Positions 35,009-43,606 of a stretch of DNA of 64,000 bases are shown here, in pieces. The first letter of the stretch is position 1, and every line of letters begins with the position of its first letter. The position numbers and the translations under genes are program-made. The DNA comes from Emticicia soli (lineage in GTDB: Bacteria > Bacteroidota > Bacteroidia > Cytophagales > Spirosomataceae), in NCBI RefSeq assembly GCF_037860775.1, contig NZ_JBBEWC010000005.1:434001-498000 (forward strand), in the 5' to 3' direction. A model generated the notes under the pieces. The model made no database searches and was not told where the DNA came from. It saw only the letters and a list, made by a program, of their open reading frames with translations.

Positions 35009-38000
35009 TTAGTGTTTTTCGTGAGAATGGTTAAATTCTGTCATTTCTTCACTTGACTCGCCACGGTTCTCTGTTACACCCATTTCCATGATAGTATCGC
35101 AGTGAATTTGTAGGTTACGGCGTGGTGCAGGTCTTTGCGTTGGTGCGCCACCTGATTTTTCAGCCAACATTTTTAACATTAATCTATTACGTTCTTTGGC
35201 TACTTGTTGACGCATCTGGTCGTCTTTCTCAACATCAAAATAAACTGTTCCGTCAATAATAGTTTTTTCAGGGCGAGCATAAATTGAAAGTGGGTTGTTG
35301 TTCCAAAGTACTACGTCGGCATCTTTACCTGCTTTGATACTTCCTAAACGGTTGTCAAGGTGAAGCATTTTGGCTGGGTTAAGGGTTACCATTTTCCATG
35401 CATCTTCTTCCGACACACCACCGTATAATACAGTTTTAGCAGCTTCCTGATTCAAACGACGAGCCATTTCAGCATCATCAGAGTTGATGGCTGTATTTAC
35501 ACCCATTTTGGTTAAGATAGCAGCGTTGTAAGGAATCGCCTCTTTAACCTCCATTTTGTATGCCCACCAGTCAGCAAAAGTAGAAGCAGCTACACCGTGG
35601 TTTTTCATTTTGTCGGCTAGTTTGTAACCTTCCAATATATGCGTGAAAGTATTGATGTTGAAGTTGAAAGTTTCAGCAACTTTCATCATCATGTTGATTT
35701 CAGACTGTACGTAAGAGTGACAAGTGATGAAACGTTTTTTGTTGATGATTTCAACCAATGCATCAAGTTCAAGGTCTTTTTTAGGAGGCGTTACACCGTT
35801 TTTGTTTCCTAATGCATTGTATGCTTTCCATGCTTTTTCGTATTCTGTTGCTCTCTGGAACGCATCCATGTAGATTTGCTCAACACCCATACGAGTAGCA
35901 GGGAAACGACTTGTAGCCGATGAGCTGTTACCTTGTTTTACGTTTTCGCCAAGGGCAAATTTAATGAAACCATCAGCACCTTTAATCAATAAATTGTTCG
36001 GATTCTCACCCCATTTTAATTTAATCAATGCCGATTGTCCACCGATACAGTCAGCCGAACCGTGTAATAGTTGCGATGAAGTAACACCACCTGCCAACTG
36101 ACGGTAAATATTGATGTCTTCTGAGTTTACTACGTCTTCCTGACGAACTTCTGCCGATACACTTTGGATTTCGTTGATTGAGAACAAGGCAATGTGCGAG
36201 TGCTCATCAAAAATACCGTTTGTAAGGTGTTTGCCCGTTCCGTCGATAGTTTTAGCACCTGCCGGAGCTGAAAGGTTTTTGCCTACTTTTGCAATTTTAC
36301 CATTTTGTAACAATACGTCGGTATTTTGAACAATACCTTCGCTTTCGTTGGTCCAAACAGTAGCGTTTTTAATCAACATTGTTTCTTGTTGAGGTTTTGT
36401 TTCGCTACCATAAGCCGTAAACGGAAACAAAATAGTACCCGCTACCGGAGTTTTAGCTTTTGCTGTATCTTTTTTGGCTACATCTTTAGCCGCTTCTTTA
36501 TAAATAGCCGACCATTTTACTTGTTTGCCATCTGGCAACACACCATCACCTTTTATGTTTTTGCCATCATAATAACCGCTCAAACGAGTATCGCCGGCAT
36601 CTTTTCTATCTAATTTGGTGCTGATAGTGAAAAGGTCTGACAGACGAGTAACTTTAGGTGTTGTTTTAATAGTATCGTTTGCAATTATCTGGTATTCTGG
36701 TTTGTCTACTTTGCCAGAAATATTCAGTTTTAAGCCTGTTTTGTTGCCAACTGATAAATCATATACACCTCTTATATCAGTTACGTTCATGTCGCTGATG
36801 ATGTATCTCTTACCTTGAATCCAGTTTTCGTAAATTACGTTGTCTTTGCTGAAAAGGTTATCAGAAGTGATAATGAAGTTGGCAATCATGCCTTTTTTAA
36901 GGCTTCCTAGCATATTATCGACTTTCAATAATTTGGCAGGCGTAGAAGTTAAGGCTTCAAGTGCTTTGCTTTCAGATAAACCGCTTTCAATCGCTTTTCT
37001 AAGGTTTGTCCAGAAATCAGCTTTGTTTCTTAGTGAGTTAGTAGTTAAAGCAAAGTTGATACCTGCTTTTGCTACGTAGCTAGCGTTGAATGGAGCCATT
37101 TCCCAGTGTTTCATTTCTGTTAACGAAACCTGTGCTGCATCAAATGGGTCTTCAACATCATAGGCAGTCGGGAAATTTAAAGGTAAAATCAAAGAGCTAC
37201 CAGTAGCCTTTATTTCGTCGATACGTTGGTATTCGTCGCCAATGCCTTTAAAGATGTACTGAACTTTAAATTCTTTACCAATTTTATCACCTCTTAAAAT
37301 ACCCAATTTATCGTTCGCATCGTAGATTTGCGGTAAATCCTGAATCTCGTTAAACGCTTCTAACGAAAGGTTTCTTTCTTCTTTGTTACCACCTTTTTTG
37401 TACCACTCTGCATCATAATAAGTCTGGCGAAGCAATGCCACCGAACCCATCATTGAAACCGGATACGATTGCGTAGAAGTACCTTTGTTTAATGAATAAT
37501 GCGCCGATGCTTTTTCTTTCAACAAAAGCTCATGCTCTTTGCCTTCGCCTAGTGTAACCAATGCTCCAGAACCTCTCACGATACCATCAGCAATATGAAC
37601 CGAAGCTGCACTGAAACCGATTTTTCGTAGTTCGGCTGCTTTCTGTGCATTTGCTTTAAACTCTTTTCCTGCTGCTATTTCTGGTTTTACTGCTTGGTTC
37701 CAGTCGTAAGCACCTTTTTTGTTGCTTTCAAACTGCGCAGGGCCACCGAAACCACGGCCACCTTGTGGACGAACGATTTCTGGCATGCCATAGTCTGAAT
37801 AAATGTCGATAAGGCCCGGGTAGATTCTTTTACCTTTAAGGTCATAAGTTACTGTTCCGGCCGGAATTTTTAAATCTTTGCCAACCGATTCAATAATGCC
37901 ATTTTTAATGTAAATCATGGCGTTATCAAGCACCGTCTGGGCATCAACTACGATAGTTGCATTCTTGAACGCATATTGAGCCGGACGCTCATCGTACGAA

Positions 38001-38080
38001 CCATTTCGAGGGAAAGTAACCTGTGAAAATGCTTGTATGCTGATGAATAAAATGAAAAAACTGAGAAGAATTTTTTTCAT
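35009..38080 (-). CDS. Exported two-domain amidohydrolase, one domain apparently inactive
   Basis: 1023 residues with signal peptide ending QAFSQ. Domain 1 (about 30-430) has the fold (LGSLKKGMIANFIITSDNLF) but reads PGLIDIYSDYG where HxH should be. Domain 2 (about 570-960) is intact: GIFDEHSHIAL (HxH), CHSYVQ, THILEG and NSDDAEM supply the usual metal and catalytic residues, ending with LGSIKAGKDADVVLW. A ~140-residue beta linker joins them. The acidic, His-containing tail (HSHEKH) is unusual. Probably an exported imidazolonepropionase-like hydrolase; the substrate is unknown. Confidence 0.85.
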   Translation of the reverse strand: MKKILLSFFILFISIQAFSQVTFPRNGSYDERPAQYAFKNATIVVDAQTVLDNAMIYIKNGIIESVGKDLKIPAGTVTYDLKGKRIYPGLIDIYSDYGMPEIVRPQGGRGFGGPAQFESNKKGAYDWNQAVKPEIAAGKEFKANAQKAAELRKIGFSAASVHIADGIVRGSGALVTLGEGKEHELLLKEKASAHYSLNKGTSTQSYPVSMMGSVALLRQTYYDAEWYKKGGNKEERNLSLEAFNEIQDLPQIYDANDKLGILRGDKIGKEFKVQYIFKGIGDEYQRIDEIKATGSSLILPLNFPTAYDVEDPFDAAQVSLTEMKHWEMAPFNASYVAKAGINFALTTNSLRNKADFWTNLRKAIESGLSESKALEALTSTPAKLLKVDNMLGSLKKGMIANFIITSDNLFSKDNVIYENWIQGKRYIISDMNVTDIRGVYDLSVGNKTGLKLNISGKVDKPEYQIIANDTIKTTPKVTRLSDLFTISTKLDRKDAGDTRLSGYYDGKNIKGDGVLPDGKQVKWSAIYKEAAKDVAKKDTAKAKTPVAGTILFPFTAYGSETKPQQETMLIKNATVWTNESEGIVQNTDVLLQNGKIAKVGKNLSAPAGAKTIDGTGKHLTNGIFDEHSHIALFSINEIQSVSAEVRQEDVVNSEDINIYRQLAGGVTSSQLLHGSADCIGGQSALIKLKWGENPNNLLIKGADGFIKFALGENVKQGNSSSATSRFPATRMGVEQIYMDAFQRATEYEKAWKAYNALGNKNGVTPPKKDLELDALVEIINKKRFITCHSYVQSEINMMMKVAETFNFNINTFTHILEGYKLADKMKNHGVAASTFADWWAYKMEVKEAIPYNAAILTKMGVNTAINSDDAEMARRLNQEAAKTVLYGGVSEEDAWKMVTLNPAKMLHLDNRLGSIKAGKDADVVLWNNNPLSIYARPEKTIIDGTVYFDVEKDDQMRQQVAKERNRLMLKMLAEKSGGAPTQRPAPRRNLQIHCDTIMEMGVTENRGESSEEMTEFNHSHEKH

Positions 38081-38126
38081 GGAGAGGTTTGTGATGTTTG
38101 GTTAATGATTTTGCGAAATTGATAAT

Positions 38127-38160
38127 TTTGCCTTAATAAACAAAACTATTAATACTTTTG
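38127..38160 (+). promoter_or_regulatory. Promoter of the pabB-pabC cluster
   Basis: TTTG (38127-38130) and TACTTTTG (38153-38160) fit the -33/-7 consensus with 22 nt between, 40 nt before the GTG start. A second possible -7 box is TAATTTTG at 38123-38130. Confidence 0.45.
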
Positions 38161-38200
38161 TACTGATTATCGTCTAAATGCAAAAAAAACGCTTTTAAAA

Positions 38201-39277
38201 GTGAAAATTAATAGACAGAGTGCAATCTCGAAATTTAGTTTTTTTTCGGCTGAAAGAATCCCTTTTTTGTTCATTATTGACTTTGAGGGAGATGAATGTG
38301 TGGTAGAGCCGCTTGACAGGATTAATAGTAAAGAACTTAAGTTTTGGGTGAATGGAAAAACGAATGTAAAAGCCGAGGCCGATAAGACCAGGCCACAAAG
38401 CAAAGAAGTACTATTAAAGAAGTTTCCGATTGATTTTGCGCAGTATAAAAAAGGCTTTGACCATGTGCAGCAGAATATTTTTAAGGGGAATAGTTTTTTA
38501 ACTAATTTAACCTGCGAAACGCCCATCAGTTTAAATATTAGTCTGCTCGATGTTTTTAAAAGAAGCCAGGCAAAATATAAACTCTGGTGGAAAGACCAAT
38601 TTGTGTGTTTTTCGCCCGAAATATTTGTGCAGATTGATGAAAACGGCAAAATGTCGTCGTTTCCGATGAAGGGTACTATCGATGCATCGATACCCAATGC
38701 AGAAGCTATTTTGCTAAACGACCAAAAGGAATATTACGAACACACTACCATTGTAGACCTGATTCGAAACGACCTGAGCAGCGTTGCCGAAAAAGTATGG
38801 GTCGAGAAATTCAGATACATTGATACTATAGAGACCCAAGACCAAAGCCGATTATTACAGGTGAGTTCGCAGGTAAGTGCCTTGCTACCCGCCGATTGGC
38901 AGGAGAATCTGGGTGAAATTATGTTTAGAATGCTTCCGGCTGGCTCAATATCGGGTGCACCAAAGGCTAAAACCGTTGAAATCATTCAGACAGCAGAGCA
39001 AGAAACCTACGTGAGTTCAGAAACCAAAATCAATAAACGAGATTTTTACACAGGTATTTTTGGTGTTTTTGATGGTAAATGCCTTGATTCTGGTGTGATG
39101 ATTCGGTTTATTGAGCAAAAACCAGATGGTAGCCTCAGCTTTAAAAGCGGTGGCGGTATTACGGCCAACAGCATAGCCGAAAAGGAATACGAAGAAATGA
39201 TTCAGAAAATATATGTCCCTATTGTTCGAGACCATACAGTTACAAAACCGTCAGTTGCACAATCTTGCTTATCATAA
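38201..39277 (+). CDS. pabB: Aminodeoxychorismate synthase component I
   Basis: 358 residues of the chorismate-binding family. It makes 4-amino-4-deoxychorismate for folate synthesis. The signatures are FCFSPEIFVQI, PMKGTIDA, TTIVDLIRNDLSSVA, LPAGSISGAPKAKTVEII and KSGGGITANSIAEKEYEEM. The short length favours PabB over anthranilate synthase TrpE, and the overlapping PabC-like gene supports this. The start is GTG at 38201; upstream is only a 6-codon ORF (ATG at 38178, MQKKRF) in another frame. No amidotransferase (PabA) gene is in this cluster. Confidence 0.85.
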   Translation: MKINRQSAISKFSFFSAERIPFLFIIDFEGDECVVEPLDRINSKELKFWVNGKTNVKAEADKTRPQSKEVLLKKFPIDFAQYKKGFDHVQQNIFKGNSFLTNLTCETPISLNISLLDVFKRSQAKYKLWWKDQFVCFSPEIFVQIDENGKMSSFPMKGTIDASIPNAEAILLNDQKEYYEHTTIVDLIRNDLSSVAEKVWVEKFRYIDTIETQDQSRLLQVSSQVSALLPADWQENLGEIMFRMLPAGSISGAPKAKTVEIIQTAEQETYVSSETKINKRDFYTGIFGVFDGKCLDSGVMIRFIEQKPDGSLSFKSGGGITANSIAEKEYEEMIQKIYVPIVRDHTVTKPSVAQSCLS

Positions 39278-39830
39278 TCGTAGGGTAGTGCAAAGCAAAA
39301 AGGCATTGTTGGGCATTGATGAAAAGATAGACTTAGCAGCACAGATTCAGATTCCTGACTGGGTAGGCGAGGGGCTGTATAGGTGCAGGGTAAGCTATAA
39401 GCAAGAGATTGAGAAGATTGAGTTCTTTGCGTATCACTACAAACATCCAAAGTTGATTCAGTTGGTAGAAGATACAAGCCTTGTGTATCCTTATAAGTTT
39501 GAAGACCGAAGCCGATTTCAGGAAGTGCTGGCGCAAAACCCCAATGCTGATGATGCCTTGATTACACATAATAATCAGCTAACCGATGCCACTTTTGCAA
39601 ACATTGCCTTTTTTGATGGGAAAAACTGGCTTACGCCCGATACTCCCTTGCTGAATGGTACTAAAAGACAGGCTTTATTAGATAAGCGTTTATTAATAGA
39701 AGCGCCCATCAAGACCGCTGATTTAGCGCATTTTAAGCAGCTAGCCTTGATAAATGCCATGCGAGATTTAAACATTGTTTACGATTACAGTTTTCACCAA
39801 AACCACCTTATAATTGATGGCAATCATTGA
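39213..39830 (+). CDS. pabC: Aminotransferase class IV, probable 4-amino-4-deoxychorismate lyase
   Basis: 205 residues, short for PabC (about 270). It starts inside pabB (65-nt overlap), so translation is probably coupled. FETIQLQNRQLHNLAYHNRRVVQSKKALLG resembles the N-terminal class IV region, and LTDATFANIAFFDGKNWLTP with LLNGTKRQALLDKRLLIE the conserved substrate/PLP part. It would convert aminodeoxychorismate to p-aminobenzoate and pyruvate. The missing N-terminal residues relative to other PabC make activity uncertain; a short Bacteroidota variant is likely. Confidence 0.75.
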   Translation: MSLLFETIQLQNRQLHNLAYHNRRVVQSKKALLGIDEKIDLAAQIQIPDWVGEGLYRCRVSYKQEIEKIEFFAYHYKHPKLIQLVEDTSLVYPYKFEDRSRFQEVLAQNPNADDALITHNNQLTDATFANIAFFDGKNWLTPDTPLLNGTKRQALLDKRLLIEAPIKTADLAHFKQLALINAMRDLNIVYDYSFHQNHLIIDGNH

Positions 39831-40941
39831 AAACCTTATTATCGGTGCAGGCCCTTCGGGCTTGTCGGTAGCCGGAAGGTTACGAAAACTGGGGATACCT
39901 TTCGAGATATTAGAGAAATCCGATACCGTGGGCATTGCCTGGCGAAACCACTACGACCGCCTGCATCTGCACACCGATAAGAAGTATTCAGCGCTGCCAC
40001 ATTTACCATTCCCTGCCGATTACCCGACTTTCGTTTCTAAAAATCAATACATAGCCTACATTGATTCCTACTGTGCGCATTTTGCCATAAAACCGATTTT
40101 TGGACAAGAGGTAATTTCTGTCAAGAAAAACGGCAAGCATTGGCTTGTAACAACCCAAAACAAAACCTACGAAGCAAAAAACGTATTGGTAGCTACGGGC
40201 TACAACCGAGTGCCTAAAGCCCCAACTTTGAAAGGACAAGCACAATTTAAAGGCGAAATACTGCATTCAGAAAAATATAAGAACGGCAATCCCTACAAAG
40301 GCAAAAACGTATTGGTAGTAGGCTACGGCAACTCAGGTGCCGAAATAGCGCTTGATTTATATGAAAGCGGAGCAAAGACTTTTGTGTCAATCCGAAACCC
40401 TGTTAATATCGTTAAGCGAGAGTTTATGGGGCGTTCTACGCAGAGCATGGCTATTTTCTTTATCCGTTTTGGCAATACTTTTTATGATTTTATAGCCAGA
40501 CAATTCAAGAAAATGTTGCTGAAAACTGTGGAAGGAACGAATATTCCGATTTCGCCCTTAGCACCGTCGGAGCAATTGCGTACACAGGGTAAAGTATCTG
40601 TAATTGATGTGGGCACATTGGCACAGATAAAAGCCGGAAATATAAAAGTAATGCCTGATATTGAGTCATTGAGCGAGCACGAAGTACTATTTAAAGATGG
40701 GCAGCAACTAAAGATTGATGTTATACTGATGGCCACAGGCTACTACGCAAGGCTCGACGAAATAATTGAAAATATAGCCCCTCTACTCAACGAAAGAGCA
40801 TACCCAAAAGCCATGTGGTTTGACGAAGAACCCTACAAAGGCTTATATTTTGTAGGCTTTAACCTGCCCCTAACCGGAATACTGAGAGATATTAACTTCA
40901 CTTCTGAGAAAATTGTGAAGCAGATAATGAAGAGAAAGTAG
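39817..40941 (+). CDS. Flavin-containing monooxygenase-like NAD(P)/FAD protein
   Basis: 374 residues. FAD motif LIIGAGPSGLSVAGRLRKLG at the N-terminus, NADPH motif VVGYGNSGAEIALDLYESG near residue 170, and the late ATGYYARLDE. The layout matches YUCCA/FMO-like oxidoreductases. ATG at 39817 overlaps the end of pabC by 14 nt, implying coupled translation with the folate genes, a link whose meaning is unknown. The substrate is not evident. Confidence 0.85.
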   Translation: MAIIENLIIGAGPSGLSVAGRLRKLGIPFEILEKSDTVGIAWRNHYDRLHLHTDKKYSALPHLPFPADYPTFVSKNQYIAYIDSYCAHFAIKPIFGQEVISVKKNGKHWLVTTQNKTYEAKNVLVATGYNRVPKAPTLKGQAQFKGEILHSEKYKNGNPYKGKNVLVVGYGNSGAEIALDLYESGAKTFVSIRNPVNIVKREFMGRSTQSMAIFFIRFGNTFYDFIARQFKKMLLKTVEGTNIPISPLAPSEQLRTQGKVSVIDVGTLAQIKAGNIKVMPDIESLSEHEVLFKDGQQLKIDVILMATGYYARLDEIIENIAPLLNERAYPKAMWFDEEPYKGLYFVGFNLPLTGILRDINFTSEKIVKQIMKRK

Positions 40942-41027
40942 TTTTTTGGCTAGTCGTACATTCGTACGAATTCGTACATAATTTGGTACGTACGAACGAG
41001 TAATGGTATTTTCACTACTCGTATACT

Positions 41028-41200
41028 CGTACGAATTCGAACAAAAAGTGTTCGTACGAACGACTTTAGTAAGCATATTTATTTTAATAAAATACTCATT
41101 ATCAATATATTATTATATTAATATATATATAAATATAAGATAGAATAATACACTAAACAACCACTCGTTCGTACGAACACTTTTTGTTCGAATTCGTACG
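41028..41200. repeat. Perfect 36-bp inverted repeat
   Basis: 41028-41063 is the exact reverse complement of 41165-41200. Key words in each arm are CGTACGAATTCGAAC and GTTCGTACGAAC, the latter itself palindromic. The arms are separated by 101 bp of very AT-rich sequence, so a cruciform is possible. Confidence 0.95.
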
Positions 41201-41382
41201 AATGTACGATTTACATTTAGAGACAATTTTCGGGTGTAGATTGCTATCTAGTTATATAATTCGTTCGTACGTACAAATTATGTACGAATTCGTACGAGTG
41301 TACGATTTGCATTTAGATATAGTTTTCGGGTATAGATTTCTATCTAGTTATATAACTCGTTCGTACGTACAAATTTTGTTTG
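41191..41382. repeat. 96-bp tandem repeat, two copies
   Basis: 41191-41286 and 41287-41382 are the same 96-bp unit, about 85 of 96 positions identical by manual alignment. Each begins AATTCGTACGA and contains TATCTAGTTATATAA followed by CGTTCGTACGTACAAATT. Confidence 0.9.
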
Positions 41383-41454
41383 AATTAGTATGAGCCTGTA
41401 CGAATTATAGGTGTCCCTGTATAAAAACTTATTGGAATCTCCCCATATTTCCTA

Positions 41455-41933
41455 TCATTTGATGTTATTGTCAATACTTACAATTTCATTTGATAATCTC
41501 TTAACTATGTAGACCCAAAGATTTTCATTAATCGGTACTGGTAGAGTTACTGACGACAAATAATATTCACCGTATTTTTTCCCATCTATGCCTTTTACTA
41601 CAAAATATGATGGTCTCCCCGTGACATTTTTGCATTAGGGACCTCACTTATAAAGCCCTTACGATATCTATTAAAATCAAATATAGGCTCTGCCTTAAGT
41701 AGTAATTCCTTATATTGGTTTTGTGCTTTTCGCTGTTTTTTATTTTTTTCTTCAGTTTTTATGAGCCGTTTTTTTCAATCTTACCTGAACTATACAAAGA
41801 AAGATAATACTCTTTGTAAATGGGCAGAGAAGATTCTTTCAATCCTTTTTGGAAATATAGGAATTGTACAATTTTTTTTGAACTAGGTTAGTTTATATTC
41901 TATAAATAATTTAAAAAGTTTTTTAAAGAACTC
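41455..41933 (-). pseudogene. Decayed gene of unknown family (two frameshifts)
   Basis: Reading the minus strand from 41933, an open stretch (IVQFLYFQKGLKESSLPIYK ... LYSSGKIEKK) is broken at a run of seven A (near 41768-41774; an eighth would restore the frame), continues as RLIKTEEKNKKQRKAQNQYK ... EVPNAKMS, is broken again near 41622 (GGGGA), and ends as RPSYFVVKGIDGKKYGEYYL ... ending at a TGA at 41455. The three segments read as one ~150-residue lysine-rich protein C-terminus. No start codon is visible, so the N-terminus is missing. I do not recognise the family. Confidence 0.65.
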
Positions 41934-41972
41934 TCAATGAAAAAAGCATAGATGAGATATACTTTTCCTAAA

Positions 41973-43343
41973 TCAATCCATAATTCTTTCGCCAACAACT
42001 AGCGAGTAGCTGTTACACCACAATATATTTTCATAGACGCTATTGAATCTCTTCTGAAATGATGCCCAAATGTCGATGCCGGGTATATAAAAAGTTTTGG
42101 CGTCAGTCTGTATGATTCGGTACTCCATATAGCTTGGTAGCTTTATGTAAGGCGTTTTGTCTTTCAGATATATCTCTACTGTGCCAAGTTTATCAATCTT
42201 ATATTTACCAACCATACCTTGCATTTGTTGTTCGCCTATCTTGTCGGCTTGTGGCTCTGCAATGGCTTGTGTTTTGCGACCCTCCATGATGTCGAGCAGA
42301 GCTGCTGTTAGTTGTGGACGTGCCCATTGTGGCATATTGGTATTGCTCACAAACGAAACGGTAAACTGTTGCTTGGTATCGTAATAGACGAAGCTATAAA
42401 AACCTGCCACACTTCCCCAGTAGTAATAGGCATTTTGGTTACGGCCCTGATACCAGCCACCGAGACGCAACATAGAAAGTTTGCCCTGAATACTCACCCA
42501 CGAATTGATGATTGACAAAAGGGACTCGCTGAGAATAGGTTTATTATAAAAAGACTCGCCCCATAGATACAAGTCTTTGGCCGAAAACCAGATGTTACCA
42601 CCACCGTAAAACCCCTCTCGGTCGCCGATGTCGTTAAGCTTAAAGGTATCATCTACAAAGGTATATGCTTTCACTCTTTCGCCCGGCCATTGATTGAGCA
42701 TCGGCGGACGTACGTAACTCTGATACATTTTGAGTGGTTCAAAAAAAAATCTGCTCAAAAAGCGCTGATAAGATTCTCCGCTTACACGTTCTACAATAGC
42801 AGCCGCAATATCAAAACCTCTGCTATCATGGCTAAAATTGCTGTATGGAGGGTATAGTAAAGCAGGTTTTTCCTGATTTAAGACCTTAATCATAGCTTGT
42901 GTGCTAAGTGCCTCGGTAACAGGAATTTTGCCAAAATAGTAGTCATAATCGGGCAGCCCACCGGTACTGTGTGTAAGCAGATTCCAGATTTGCGTATGAG
43001 CATAGGGGTATTCAGGAATGTATTTTTGCACCGAATCGAGCAGATTAAGTTTTTGCTGCTCGGCCAATAGCAAAATAGAAGCTGCCGTAAAGGTTTCCGC
43101 AATAGCTCCGCCATCGGTTGGAATATCGGCATTAAAGAGAGCAGAGCCGTCAGTAAATCCATAGCCTTTGCTCAATAAAATGCTATCTCGCTCACCCACC
43201 ACTATTGCCCCATTAAACAGAGTCCGCTGATTTAACTGCTTAAGCAGGCTATCAATAGCGGCAACTTTTGCTTTGTTTTGCGCTATCAGCGGCTCACCAA
43301 GAAGAAGAAAAAAAACGAGTACAAAAAGGTTGGAATACTTCAT
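41973..43343 (-). CDS. Serine beta-lactamase-fold protein lacking the catalytic Ser-Lys
   Basis: 456 residues. Signal peptide MKYSNLFVLVFFLLLGEPLIAQ. The class C/esterase-like fold is clear (KYIPEYPYAHTQIWNLLTHS, TGGLPDYDYYFG, FDIAAAIVERVSGESYQRFL). The SxxK box should precede FTAASILLLAEQ, but GGAIAETFTA stands there, so both Ser and Lys are lost, and the YxN site reads FSHDS. The C-terminal ~120 residues form a beta domain. Probably an exported pseudoenzyme or binding protein. Confidence 0.85.
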   Translation of the reverse strand: MKYSNLFVLVFFLLLGEPLIAQNKAKVAAIDSLLKQLNQRTLFNGAIVVGERDSILLSKGYGFTDGSALFNADIPTDGGAIAETFTAASILLLAEQQKLNLLDSVQKYIPEYPYAHTQIWNLLTHSTGGLPDYDYYFGKIPVTEALSTQAMIKVLNQEKPALLYPPYSNFSHDSRGFDIAAAIVERVSGESYQRFLSRFFFEPLKMYQSYVRPPMLNQWPGERVKAYTFVDDTFKLNDIGDREGFYGGGNIWFSAKDLYLWGESFYNKPILSESLLSIINSWVSIQGKLSMLRLGGWYQGRNQNAYYYWGSVAGFYSFVYYDTKQQFTVSFVSNTNMPQWARPQLTAALLDIMEGRKTQAIAEPQADKIGEQQMQGMVGKYKIDKLGTVEIYLKDKTPYIKLPSYMEYRIIQTDAKTFYIPGIDIWASFQKRFNSVYENILWCNSYSLVVGERIMD

Positions 43344-43606
43344 AAAGAATCGGGCGGCAAGTTTTATTTGTGATTACATGGGCGTGCATGTATCACAATA
43401 ATCATGGCACAAACTAAATTAAAATTTGAATATACGGCAATTTTTTTAATCTGACAGAAAAGCTGGCGAATTGTTAGGCACTGGCACAGGATTTTTGTTT
43501 TACTCGTAGCAATTTTTCTAACGCAATAGTGTTTAGTATTTGTTGACGTGCATAATATAAACAGTAGGTAGTAGCAATGATGAGAGTAATGAGAATAGAA
43601 ATTCAA

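Larger units (their letters stand above)
40954..41410. repeat. Palindrome-rich CGTACG repeat array
   Basis: About 450 bp built from the self-complementary words CGTACG, TTCGTACGAA and GAATTC, separated by AT-rich DNA (41070-41160, almost no GC). The left outer block 40954-40998 is nearly the reverse complement of 41261-41304. No credible gene is inside: the open frame at 41184-41393 merely translates the 96-bp repeat. It lies between the flavoprotein gene and a decayed gene. Confidence 0.85.

Noticed and set aside
31823..38080. Polysaccharide utilisation locus
   Set aside because: A propeller-like lipoprotein and exported hydrolases are present, but no SusC/SusD pair or glycoside-hydrolase cluster.
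40954..41410. CRISPR-like array of repeats
   Set aside because: Repeats are palindromes of mixed size and spacing, without regular 28-40 bp repeats and unique spacers, and no cas gene is nearby.
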